DNA from: JAKFDI01 sp036676235
Lineage (GTDB): Bacteria > Pseudomonadota > Gammaproteobacteria > Burkholderiales > Burkholderiaceae_C
DNA length: 64,000 nt
NCBI GenBank assembly: GCA_036676235.1
Contig: JAKFDI010000020.1
Span: 17,228 to 81,227 of the forward strand
Direction of reading: 5' to 3'
Shown here: positions 8,361 to 17,215 of the stretch, piece after piece
How the letters are laid out: each line of letters starts with the position of its first letter
How positions within the stretch are numbered: the first letter of the stretch is position 1
Position numbers and translations under genes: made by a program
The notes under the pieces: model-generated
What the model was told of the DNA's origin: nothing
Database searches by the model: none
What the model saw: only the letters and a program-made list of their open reading frames with translations

Positions 8361-9893
8361 ATGACCGCACGCCTGCCGAAAGTCTCATTGCCGACCGTCG
8401 CCGCAGCGCTTGTGCTGAGCGGATGCGCCACCGGGCACAGGACGCTCGCGACCGACATCGACACCTGGTCGGCCACAGACGTTGCTGCAGCCATCTGCGC
8501 CCGTCGGGTCTCGGCTGAATCGGTGGTGCAGGCCTATCTCTCTCGCGCCCGGTCGCGCCCCGAACTGAACGCCTTCGTCACCCTGGACGCCAAGGGAGCG
8601 CTGCAAGCCGCGCTCGATGCCGATGCGCGCCTCGCACGCGGGGAGCCCTGCCGACCGCTGCAGGGCGTGCCGATCGTCATCAAGGACAACATCCAGGTCG
8701 CCGGACTGCCGGCGACGGCGGGAACGCCGGCGCTGCGCGACTTCATCCCGTTGGCCGATGCGCCGGTCGTCAAGGTGTTGCGTGACGCCGGCGCGATCGT
8801 CCTCGGCAAGACCAACATGCACGAACTCGCCTTCGGCATCTCCGGCTACAACACGTCGTTCAACACGGGGCCGCGGCCCGGCGTGCGCAACGCGTATGAC
8901 GTGTCACGAGCCGCGGGCGGGTCGTCATCGGGCAGTGGGGCCGCACTCGGTGCTCGCATGGCACCCATGGCCTTGGGCACCGACACCGGCGGCTCGCTGC
9001 GCATCCCGTGCGCCTTCAACGGCTGCGTATCGCTGCGCCCGAGCGTGGGCCGCTACTCCCAGGAAGGCATTGCGCCGATCTCCCACACGCGCGACACCGC
9101 CGGTCCGATGGCGATCAGCGTGGCCGACGTCGAGCTGCTGGACCGCCTGGTCACCGGTGCACCGCGTGCATCGGCCGCCGACCTGCGCTCGGTCCGCCTC
9201 GGCCTGGTGCCGGATTTCCTGGCCAACCTCGACGCCGACACGCGCGCCGCGTTCGATGCGGCGATCGGCAAGCTTCGATCTGCCGGGGCCACGGTGATCG
9301 AGGTCCAGATGCCGGGCCTCGGCACCTTGAATGCGGCGATCGGGTTTCCGCTGGCGCTCTACGAGGCGCACGACGACATGGTGGCCTACCTCGCCCGATA
9401 CCGGCCGGAACTCGATATCCGCCAGCTCGCGTCCGAGATCGCCAGCCCGGACGTCAAAGGCACCTTCGATGCCCTGGTCCTGCCGCGGCAACTGCCTGCT
9501 CCCGGCGGTACCGTGCCCGCCCGACCGGTGTACGAGGCGGCCATGGCCACGCACCGCCCGGCCCTTCAGCGCCTGTACGCCGCGACGTTCGCGCAGCACC
9601 GGCTCGACGCCCTCGTCTTTCCGACCACGCCCAAGGTCGCGATGGCAGCCACGCCCGACGCCAGCAGTGTGGAGAACTTCGTGCTCTACATCCAGAACAC
9701 CGACCCGGGCAGCAACTCCGGCATCCCGGGACTGCAGCTTCCGATGGGCATGGGAACGCAGGTCAAGGTCCCCATCGGGCTCGAGCTGGACGGGCCGGCC
9801 GGCAGCGACCGTCGCCTGGTTGCCATCGGCATGGCGGTGGAAGCGGTGCTCGGCCGTTTACCAGCGCCGTCACCGTCAACGGCCGCGCGTTAA
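8361..9893 (+). CDS. Amidase-signature family lipoprotein
   Basis: 510 residues. Lipoprotein signal with lipobox LSGC (Cys22), unusual since most amidase-signature enzymes are cytoplasmic. The Ser-cisSer-Lys triad is visible: IVIKDN (Lys108), AAGGSSSGSGAA (cis-Ser near 188) and GTDTGGSLRIPC (nucleophile Ser212). The family hydrolyses amides such as aryl or peptide amides; the substrate is not readable. The stop codon overlaps the stop of the convergent LuxR gene by 4 bases. It is 233 bp after the CAP lipoprotein, so may or may not be in one transcript. Confidence 0.87.
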   Translation: MTARLPKVSLPTVAAALVLSGCATGHRTLATDIDTWSATDVAAAICARRVSAESVVQAYLSRARSRPELNAFVTLDAKGALQAALDADARLARGEPCRPLQGVPIVIKDNIQVAGLPATAGTPALRDFIPLADAPVVKVLRDAGAIVLGKTNMHELAFGISGYNTSFNTGPRPGVRNAYDVSRAAGGSSSGSGAALGARMAPMALGTDTGGSLRIPCAFNGCVSLRPSVGRYSQEGIAPISHTRDTAGPMAISVADVELLDRLVTGAPRASAADLRSVRLGLVPDFLANLDADTRAAFDAAIGKLRSAGATVIEVQMPGLGTLNAAIGFPLALYEAHDDMVAYLARYRPELDIRQLASEIASPDVKGTFDALVLPRQLPAPGGTVPARPVYEAAMATHRPALQRLYAATFAQHRLDALVFPTTPKVAMAATPDASSVENFVLYIQNTDPGSNSGIPGLQLPMGMGTQVKVPIGLELDGPAGSDRRLVAIGMAVEAVLGRLPAPSPSTAAR

Positions 9894-10657
9894 CTGCGCC
9901 CGACGAAGTGCGCGAGCGCACCGCGCCGACGCACGCCCAACTTGTCCGACAGCCGGCGCAGATAGGTGCGCACGCTGGACAGCGAGATCTCCAGCTCACG
10001 AGCGATCTGCTTGTCGGTCAGCCCGCGCGCCACGCATCGCGCGACCTGTAGCTCTCGCGCGCTCAATCGTCCCGTGACGCCGGCGTCGGCGGCTTGCGTT
10101 GTCTCGTGTTGCCGGCGCAGGAGCGATTCGCGCCCGGCGCGCTCGTGCCCGCGGCGCATCGCGCCGACAAAGGCCGGCTCCAGAAGATCGAGCAGTTGCT
10201 TGTCTCGCGGCTCAAACTCTTTGCGGTGCCGCGCGCGCCAGACACGCAAGTCGGCCAGGGGGCTTGCACCATCGAAGGCATGGAGGTTGATCCCCCAGTG
10301 CAGCCCATCGCGCGCCAGGAAATCGTTGAAGAACTCGGACTTCAGCAATGCGCGGCGTGGCATCACTTCGCTGACCAGCGTCGCGTGGCGGCGCTTCTGC
10401 AGCTCGAACGTGATCGGATCGCGAAACATGAACCAGGACTCGTAGCGTTCGAGGTTCGCGTCCTCCATGTTGATCGCCACGCGGTTCACGAAGCGGCGCT
10501 GTCCGCCGTCCCAGGCATAGGACGCCAACTGGTCGGCACGCAGGAGGTCGAGCAGCACCGGGCCGAGCTGCTCTCGCATCGCCTGCTCCTGCAACTCCTC
10601 GTTGAGCACGGCAAAGCAGCGCTGCAACAGGAAGTGCTCACGGCCAGAGAGGAACAT
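9890..10657 (-). CDS. LuxR-family transcriptional regulator
   Basis: 255 residues. The C-terminal 60 residues are a LuxR/FixJ helix-turn-helix: LSARELQVARCVARGLTDKQ then ISLSSVRTYLRRLSDKLG. The N-terminal ~180 residues are not a receiver domain and I do not recognise a sensor family; they are rich in charged residues and could be a GAF/PAS-like or autoinducer-type fold. It converges with the amidase gene and its 3' ends overlap. The target is unknown. Confidence 0.82.
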   Translation of the reverse strand: MFLSGREHFLLQRCFAVLNEELQEQAMREQLGPVLLDLLRADQLASYAWDGGQRRFVNRVAINMEDANLERYESWFMFRDPITFELQKRRHATLVSEVMPRRALLKSEFFNDFLARDGLHWGINLHAFDGASPLADLRVWRARHRKEFEPRDKQLLDLLEPAFVGAMRRGHERAGRESLLRRQHETTQAADAGVTGRLSARELQVARCVARGLTDKQIARELEISLSSVRTYLRRLSDKLGVRRRGALAHFVGRS

Positions 10658-11020
10658 CCGGTCAGACCCTTGACGCGCTTGAAAGCACGCATGGGAAGCC
10701 TAAGCACCGGCGCAGCCGAGGTCAACGGGATAGCTTGCGGTTTGCCGAGTTCGGGCTCATGCGGTCGCTGGACGATGTCAACGAAAGCGAAAGGAACAGC
10801 GTCCGGTGACGTAGCAGCCGAAAAGTCTCGCGGCTCATCGCTTGTGCCTTCAGCGCGGCTTCGGTCCAGAAACCTTCACAAAGACGGCGTGCTTCGCTCA
10901 TGCCAAGTCTTGGGTATGTCGCCGTTGACTTACCTTCAGCGAGGATGACGAGAGCAACTTCGTCAAGGTACGTCACTTGAGGCTTTCCACGGTCTGCCTG
11001 CCGACTTGTCGGTCTGTTCT
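10658..11020. other. Intergenic region beside the Argonaute operon, no convincing gene
   Basis: 363 bp between the LuxR gene start and the Argonaute stop. Base composition is visibly less GC-rich than the flanks. A minus-strand open frame of 84 codons (10722-10976) is present, but it has no recognisable family and no good ribosome site, so it is not called. It could be the scar of an older insertion at the edge of the defence island. I see no tRNA, integrase or direct repeats. Confidence 0.45.
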
Positions 11021-12475
11021 CTACATGAAAAGGCGGTACGGATAGACGTTGCCAGGCAAGTCAGGCACGTTCGCGATAGTCTGGGCCAGCCTCTTCGAGT
11101 ACCGGATGCTCACCGGCACGGGGTCGTACAGCGCGTCGTTGTTCCAGTCCATCTTGGTCAAGGCCAGCGCCTCATGGGCAATGAGCTCAAGCGAACCTCT
11201 TCCGGCGTGCCGGATGAGCTGCAGCGGCTTCGGGATGCTCTTCTTCCCTTGGTAGTAATCGCCCTTGTTGGACACCTCAGGGGCATTGCCTGCCACCCAG
11301 ACGAGCGCCGAGTTGCCCGAGCGAACGACCATCGTCCCTCGCGGAACCGGATAGCCCGACGGCTTGGTCAGCGGCTTCTGCCGACCGGACTCAATCAGCC
11401 AGACACCCCTCCAGCACGACGCTGCCCCGACCTCGACGCATTCAATTTCGGGAACACCTGACAGCGCGTCAAACGCACCCTCGATTTCCTCTTGCTTGAA
11501 TGCGGTGGTCTTGTGAATAACCAACCGCTTGGGCAGGTTCCCGCCATTTCGCCCCTGGTAAAGCTCCAGGCTCCGAGCGAGCACTGCGCGCATGTCATCC
11601 CGGGACAGGAACGGGTTCCTCCGCGCCTCCGCAATATCCGCCACGGGGTCGCGCGCCTCGAATGCCACGAATTGCATGCCTCCGCCGTCCATGTCAAAAA
11701 CCTGCGAACAGCAAGTCACATAGTGGGCGTCGCGCTGGTCGCCGCGCAGCGCATAGGCAAGGCCGATGTAGGCAGTGTCATCAGGCACACCCTTCAGCGG
11801 CGCCAGCTTCCACGGCGTTCCGGCCGCCTTCACGTACAACGCAGTTGCAAGGCGCCAGGCGAGCGAGGCCTTGTAGTTGAACGTGAAAACCCGGTCGTTG
11901 AGCACCTGGGTAGGGATGTTGTACTTCGCGCCCAACGCCTTGAGCGCGTCGTGCGCATCGAAGAACTTGGTGCGCGTCGCCGGAGCCCAGGAGTCCGGGA
12001 AGTGCACCAGCACGACGTCGAACTCGTTCCGTACCGAGTCGAGCCGGCGCAGAGCCGCGTCCATTGCCTGGAACAGCCGTTCCTGTGGGTCGCCATCGCC
12101 GGGAAGCTGGCCCAGAGAGTCCGGCCACTTGATGTGCGTGCCGCCACGTGCGGCCTCCAGCTTCACGCGGAAAAGCGCTTCGAAGCCTGGGTACGGGGGC
12201 ACGTATTCGGAGCGGTCGCTGGGCTGGTATGAACCGCGCAGGGAAGCCATCAGTTCGCCGCGGCGTTTGAACGCACTGTCAGGACCGACGGTAGCAATCC
12301 GAACTTGCGAGGTGTATCCGCCGAAGGAACCCTTGGAGTACGGCCCGAAATTCACGAGCCCCCTCAGCGGGTGTACGTCTACCTGCCCCGCGTCCGAGGG
12401 CGAGAAGGAGAGCAGCGGCTCGTCCAATAACGTGAACGGCGGAAGCCTTGAAGCCTGGGCTGGACTGGCCATCAC
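11021..12475 (-). CDS. Short prokaryotic Argonaute (MID-PIWI), partner of SIR2-APAZ
   Basis: 484 residues, the size of short pAgos, which lack N and PAZ domains. The MID region is around residues 150-230 (KYNIPTQVLNDRVFTFNYK; Lys/Tyr-rich pocket for the guide 5' end). The PIWI region is about 236-484: YIGLAYALRGDQRDAHYVT, LPKRLVIHKTTAFKQEEIE and the end LTKMDWNNDALYDPVPVSIR. Where active PIWI domains have catalytic Asp (G-x-D and R-D-G) this protein has GLAYA and IHKT, so it should bind but not cut. In this class a guide RNA recognises invader DNA and the partner effector is switched on. GTG at 12475 overlaps the SIR2-APAZ stop by 4 bases; an ATG follows directly at 12472. The operon is tightly coupled. 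Confidence 0.88.
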   Translation of the reverse strand: MMASPAQASRLPPFTLLDEPLLSFSPSDAGQVDVHPLRGLVNFGPYSKGSFGGYTSQVRIATVGPDSAFKRRGELMASLRGSYQPSDRSEYVPPYPGFEALFRVKLEAARGGTHIKWPDSLGQLPGDGDPQERLFQAMDAALRRLDSVRNEFDVVLVHFPDSWAPATRTKFFDAHDALKALGAKYNIPTQVLNDRVFTFNYKASLAWRLATALYVKAAGTPWKLAPLKGVPDDTAYIGLAYALRGDQRDAHYVTCCSQVFDMDGGGMQFVAFEARDPVADIAEARRNPFLSRDDMRAVLARSLELYQGRNGGNLPKRLVIHKTTAFKQEEIEGAFDALSGVPEIECVEVGAASCWRGVWLIESGRQKPLTKPSGYPVPRGTMVVRSGNSALVWVAGNAPEVSNKGDYYQGKKSIPKPLQLIRHAGRGSLELIAHEALALTKMDWNNDALYDPVPVSIRYSKRLAQTIANVPDLPGNVYPYRLFM

Positions 12476-14361
12476 TTGGTCCTATCGAAGTAGGTGTGAT
12501 GGTGGCCGGGCCGGCTCCACCCGGTGAACCGCGACACAGTGAACACCGCGTCGATGCCAGCCCCTTCCTCCAGACCAAAGGCACGCACCGTGCCATCCCT
12601 AGTCGAAGTCAACAGCGTGGCCCACGCGGCGATGATTGCCGCCCACTGTTTGTTGTACTTCGGAGCCCAGCGCTCTCTGCGCCAGTCGCCAGCGGGGTCG
12701 CCGCCTCGGCGTTCAAACGGCACACCCAGCGCGTCATGATCGGCACCTGGGGACTCGAACTGTGTCGCCTGCTCGGGCTGCGCTGGTCTGGGAATGTCCA
12801 CGAAGGTGTATGGCTCGAAGCCACACCACCAGCGTTCCTCGATCTGTTCCAGCTTCAAGAAGACGCCTTCATGGAAGGGGAAGTCGAGCTTGGGCACGTT
12901 TCCTGTCAGGGCACCTTCATACGCGGCGCGCAACTGAGCGAGGTCCTGAGCTCGCTTCAGGGCCTTTCCCTGGTCCTCACCTTCTCGAGGGGGAGCAACG
13001 ACCAGTGAATGGCCTGCGCGCTTGAACCGAGGTATGAGGGGGCGATACCGCGACAGGGCTTTGACCAGCGCGTCATAGAGCAACCCGAGGGCCCAGCTGT
13101 CCTGTGTCGCATCCAGTTCCACCGTTCCTGCGACATGCGCACCGAGCGTGGCCAGCGCTGCGACCACCTCCTCGTCCTTCCCGAACACCGCGAGCTCACG
13201 GCCGTTCGCGGCAACCACCGCTCGGCAGCGCTGCTCCTTCAGTAGCGCCCTGACAGCGGGAGACGTTGTGGCCTGCGCCAAGGTCATCCGACGTGCTACT
13301 CGCGGCAACGACTCGATCAGGAGCGCCGAGTATCTGAGCACGGGAAACTGCCGCGCCTCGGCGTCCGGCAGATTGACAGGCACCAGGCGAAGGGCGGCTC
13401 GCCCCTGCATGACATGCTCCATGAGCACTTGCGGCAGGTCGACGTGCTTGACGACATCGGCGGCCAGTTCATCGAACGTCTTGCATTCGACTACCGCAAC
13501 ATCAACGCCTGCAAGATGGGCGCTTTCAAGGAATTGAGTGACCGCTGGCAGCAGCCGAGACGCCGAAGACGTCACCCAATACAGGCCGTTGGGGAACGGC
13601 GCCGTCTCTCTCAGTACAGAGGTCAGAGCCTCCATGACCGATGCATCTCGACCGCTGTAGCCGACGAACACCATGCCAAAGCGCTTGCTGGCTTCGACCA
13701 GCACGTGCCTCATGCTTTCGTCCTGCCTCCCCAGTTCAGAGTCGGTGTTCTTGATGGCGATGGACTGGTAGTCGCCATGGAGCTTCGCCACCAGGGGCCA
13801 GTCCGACTCGTTCAAGCACCGCATCGCGCGTTCACCGGAGTCGATGGCCGCAACCGTCGGTCGGGCCTGATCCGCCGTCGGCAAGAGCGCATTCGCGGAG
13901 AGTGCGGACTCCTCCACCAGCGGGTCGAAGTTGGTGGTGAAAACGCAGTCCACCTTCCGAGCCGCAATCAGGCTGCCGAGCACCCGGTGCCCGAAGGATG
14001 GTGTGCCCTTTGAGATGGCGTCGTCGATGTACTGCCTGCGATGCCTGGGCTGAGGGTAGACCGCCTCGAACGCAGCTGCGTACTCAGTGGGATCGCCGTC
14101 GGGCGGAAGCAGCGACGTTCGCCGAAAGAAGTCGTCGATCCGGTCAATCCAGACCTGATCGCCGGTGTCGATTTCTCGTTTGGAGAGGTTGTTCTCGCGG
14201 CAAAAGATTTGCGCCTTGAAGTCCCGGATCATGGCGTGGCCGGTGGGAATTCCCGAGGCGGCCGACGCGCCAGCACCAAGGAACCAAGCCACCAGGTTGG
14301 GCCTCAAGGCCAATGCAGTTGAGAACTGTGCTGCCGAGACGGTCGGGACGGAACTGGACAC
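12472..14361 (-). CDS. SIR2-APAZ effector of a SPARSA defence system
   Basis: 629 residues with the start at GTG 14361. An N-terminal SIR2-type NADase domain is visible: FLGAGASAASGIPTG (residues 27-41), TTNFD (Asn144, Asp146) and KLHGD (catalytic His195). The remaining ~330 residues match the place and size of the APAZ domain, which pairs with the short Argonaute. Known members of this class (SPARSA) deplete NAD+ and stop or kill the cell when the guide-loaded Argonaute meets invading plasmid or phage DNA. GTG 14361 is preceded by AAAGGAG with a short 4-base gap; GTG 14418 is an alternative with no ribosome site. The gene starts 155 bp past the gyrB stop on the same strand, so it may be read through from gyrB. 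Confidence 0.88.
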   Translation of the reverse strand: MSSSVPTVSAAQFSTALALRPNLVAWFLGAGASAASGIPTGHAMIRDFKAQIFCRENNLSKREIDTGDQVWIDRIDDFFRRTSLLPPDGDPTEYAAAFEAVYPQPRHRRQYIDDAISKGTPSFGHRVLGSLIAARKVDCVFTTNFDPLVEESALSANALLPTADQARPTVAAIDSGERAMRCLNESDWPLVAKLHGDYQSIAIKNTDSELGRQDESMRHVLVEASKRFGMVFVGYSGRDASVMEALTSVLRETAPFPNGLYWVTSSASRLLPAVTQFLESAHLAGVDVAVVECKTFDELAADVVKHVDLPQVLMEHVMQGRAALRLVPVNLPDAEARQFPVLRYSALLIESLPRVARRMTLAQATTSPAVRALLKEQRCRAVVAANGRELAVFGKDEEVVAALATLGAHVAGTVELDATQDSWALGLLYDALVKALSRYRPLIPRFKRAGHSLVVAPPREGEDQGKALKRAQDLAQLRAAYEGALTGNVPKLDFPFHEGVFLKLEQIEERWWCGFEPYTFVDIPRPAQPEQATQFESPGADHDALGVPFERRGGDPAGDWRRERWAPKYNKQWAAIIAAWATLLTSTRDGTVRAFGLEEGAGIDAVFTVSRFTGWSRPGHHHTYFDRTK

Positions 14362-14515
14362 AACGCTCCTTTGGTTTCTCCTTACAGCCTTGCCGGTTTT
14401 CGCAAACTTCAGACCCACCGTTCAGCGGGAGGGGTAACTGTCAAGAATATGTAGCCCATAGATTTCGCGTCTCATGGGCCTGAATTTCGCGCCTTATGCC
14501 TGGCTCAACACGAAC

Positions 14516-17095
14516 CTATGCATCGATATTCGCCGCCCGCAACGCGTTGTTTTCGATGAACTGACGACGAGGTTCGACTTCGTCACCCATGAGCATCGTG
14601 AACACCCGATCCGCCTCGATCGCATCGTCGATCTGCACGCGAAGCAGGCGCCGCACGGCCGGGTCCATGGTGGTTTCCCATAGCTGCTCGGGGTTCATCT
14701 CGCCCAGACCCTTGTAGCGCTGCCGGCCGACCGCGCCTTCGGCTTGCTTGAGCAGCCAGGCCATGGCTTCACGGAAATCGCCGACCTTGGCTTCCTTCTG
14801 GCGCTCGCCTTCGCCGCGCTTGACGACGGCATCGGGACCGACCAGACCCTTGAAGGTCTTGCCCGCCGTGCTGAGCACCGCGAAATCAGCGCCGTGCAGG
14901 AAGTCGGCGGTGACGACACTGCTCTTCACGTTGCCGTGCAGCATGCGGCTCACGCGCAGGATGTGCTTGTCGGTGCGGGTGTCGAACTCGGCGCTGACCT
15001 CGGCATTGCGCAGCGCGCGCTCGAGCTCGCGCGCGGAAGCTTCGGCGGCTTCGAGCGAATCGAGGTTGAGTTCGAGGCCGTTGGCCATGGCGCGCAAGGC
15101 GTCCACGTCCATCCAATTCGACAAACGTTCGACCACGTTGTGCGCCAGCACGTATTGCCGCGCCAGCGCTTCCAGCGCTTCGCCCTGCAGCACGGCGGCG
15201 CCGGGCACGCCGGTTTCGAGCTTGGCGTCTTTCAGCGCCACGCGCAGCAGGTAGGCGTCGAGGTCGAGGTTGTCTTTCAGGTAGAGCTCTTCCTTGCCGA
15301 ACTTCACCTTGTACAGCGGCGGCTGGGCGATGTAGATGTGGCCGCGCTCCACCAGCTCGGGCATCTGGCGGTAGAAGAAGGTGAGCAGCAGGGTGCGGAT
15401 GTGCGCGCCGTCCACGTCGGCGTCGGTCATGATGATGATGCGGTGGTAGCGCAGCTTGTCGGGGTTGAAATCGTCGCTGCCGTTGTTGCCGCCACTGCTG
15501 CCGGTCTTGCCGATGCCGGTGCCGAGTGCCGTGATGAGCGTGAGGATGGCTTCGCTCGACAGCAGCTTCTCGTAGCGCGCCTTCTCGACGTTGAGGATCT
15601 TGCCGCGCAGCGGCAGGATCGCCTGGAACTTGCGGTCGCGGCCCTGCTTGGCGGAGCCGCCGGCGGAGTCACCCTCGACGATGTAGATCTCGCACAGCGC
15701 CGGGTCCTTCTCCTGGCAGTCGGCGAGCTTGCCGGGCAGCCCCATGCCGTCGAGCACGCCCTTGCGGCGCGTCATCTCGCGCGCCTTGCGGGCGGCTTCG
15801 CGCGCGCGCGCGGCGTCGACGATCTTGCCGCAGATGATCTTGGCGTCGTTCGGGTTCTCGAGCAGGTAGTCGGTGAGGGCCTTGCTCACCACGTCTTCGA
15901 CGGGGCCGCGCACTTCGCTGGAGACGAGCTTGTCTTTCGTCTGGCTGCTGAACTTGGGCTCGGGCACCTTCACGCTCAACACGCAGCACAGGCCTTCGCG
16001 CATGTCGTCGCCGCTGACTTCGACCTTGGCCTTCTTGGCGAACTCGTTGTCTTCGATGTACTTGTTGATGACGCGCGTCATCGCGGCGCGCAGGCCGGTG
16101 AGGTGGGTGCCGCCGTCACGCTGCGGAATGTTGTTGGTGAAGCAGAGCACGTTCTCGCTGTAACCGTCGTTCCACTGCATCGCCACTTCCGTCGTGATGA
16201 TGCTGCCGTGCTCGGTGCCCTTTTCGCCGGTGGCGTGGAACACGGTCGGGTGCAGCACCTTCTTTCCGGTGTTGATGAAGTCGACGAAGCCCTTCACGCC
16301 GCCGACGTAAGCGAAGTTGTCTTCCTTGCCGCTGCGTTCGTCGAGCAGGCGGATCTTCACGCCGTTGTTGAGGAAGCTCAGTTCGCGCAGGCGCTTGCTG
16401 AGGATCTCGTAGTGGTAGTCGATGTTCTCGAAGATCGCGTCGTCGGGCAGGAAGTGCACCTCGGTGCCACGCTTCTCGGTCTCGCCGGTGATGCGCATGG
16501 GGCTCACCTCGAAACCGTCGCGCTGCTGGATCACGCGGTCTTGCGGAATGCCCTGCTTGAACTCGAGCAGGTGCACCTTGCCTTCGCGGCGCACGACCAG
16601 GCGCAGCCATTTGCTGAGCGCATTGACGCAGGACACGCCCACGCCGTGCAGGCCGCCCGAGACCTTGTAGCTGTTCTGGTTGAACTTGCCGCCGGCATGC
16701 AGCTCGGTCAGCGCGATTTCGGCGGCACTGCGCTTGGGCTCGTGCTTGTCGTCCATCTTCACGCCGGTCGGGATGCCGCGGCCGTTGTCGGTGACGGAGA
16801 TGGAGTTGTCGGAATGGATGGTCACCACGATGTCGTCGCAGTGGCCGGCCAGCGCCTCGTCGATGGAGTTGTCGACCACCTCGAACACCAGGTGGTGCAG
16901 GCCGGTGCCGTCCGACGTGTCGCCGATGTACATGCCGGGGCGCTTGCGCACCGCTTCCAGGCCTTCGAGGATCTGGATGCTGCCCTCGCCGTAGGCCTCG
17001 ATCAGCGGCCCGACCGCCGCCGCCTCGGAGGCCTTGTCGGCGCGCTTGTTGTCACGGTCGTTGCCCTCGTCGGGGGTGTTCTGCACGTCACTCAT
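14516..17095 (-). CDS. gyrB: DNA gyrase subunit B
   Basis: 859 residues. GyrB is the ATPase subunit that powers negative supercoiling with GyrA. Visible: the GHKL ATPase start SIQILEGLEAVRKRPGMYIG, VVDNSIDEAL, NGRGIPTG; the TOPRIM motif IVEGDSAGGSAKQGRDRKFQ; DADVDGAHIRTLLLTFF; and the C-terminal QRYKGLGEMNPEQLWETTMD. Length fits gyrases with the usual proteobacterial insertion near the C-terminus. It lies 120 bp after dnaN in the order dnaA-dnaN-gyrB on the minus strand. Confidence 0.98.
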   Translation of the reverse strand: MSDVQNTPDEGNDRDNKRADKASEAAAVGPLIEAYGEGSIQILEGLEAVRKRPGMYIGDTSDGTGLHHLVFEVVDNSIDEALAGHCDDIVVTIHSDNSISVTDNGRGIPTGVKMDDKHEPKRSAAEIALTELHAGGKFNQNSYKVSGGLHGVGVSCVNALSKWLRLVVRREGKVHLLEFKQGIPQDRVIQQRDGFEVSPMRITGETEKRGTEVHFLPDDAIFENIDYHYEILSKRLRELSFLNNGVKIRLLDERSGKEDNFAYVGGVKGFVDFINTGKKVLHPTVFHATGEKGTEHGSIITTEVAMQWNDGYSENVLCFTNNIPQRDGGTHLTGLRAAMTRVINKYIEDNEFAKKAKVEVSGDDMREGLCCVLSVKVPEPKFSSQTKDKLVSSEVRGPVEDVVSKALTDYLLENPNDAKIICGKIVDAARAREAARKAREMTRRKGVLDGMGLPGKLADCQEKDPALCEIYIVEGDSAGGSAKQGRDRKFQAILPLRGKILNVEKARYEKLLSSEAILTLITALGTGIGKTGSSGGNNGSDDFNPDKLRYHRIIIMTDADVDGAHIRTLLLTFFYRQMPELVERGHIYIAQPPLYKVKFGKEELYLKDNLDLDAYLLRVALKDAKLETGVPGAAVLQGEALEALARQYVLAHNVVERLSNWMDVDALRAMANGLELNLDSLEAAEASARELERALRNAEVSAEFDTRTDKHILRVSRMLHGNVKSSVVTADFLHGADFAVLSTAGKTFKGLVGPDAVVKRGEGERQKEAKVGDFREAMAWLLKQAEGAVGRQRYKGLGEMNPEQLWETTMDPAVRRLLRVQIDDAIEADRVFTMLMGDEVEPRRQFIENNALRAANIDA

Positions 17096-17215
17096 TGCTT
17101 CATCGACTCACGGTTCGGGCTGTGCGCCGCGCGCATTCGCAGCCCCTTGGAAACCCTTCAAAACGGCAGAGCGGGCCGCAGCCCGCTCGAGCCTCGCCGG
17201 CCGGGGTGCCGGACT

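Noticed and set aside
10722..10976. 84-codon minus-strand open frame near the Argonaute gene
   Set aside because: No ribosome site and no family; could be a scar, but not enough to call a gene.
14439..14444. TTGACA on the minus strand as a promoter for the SIR2-APAZ gene
   Set aside because: No acceptable -10 box at 16-18 bases; left as undecided.
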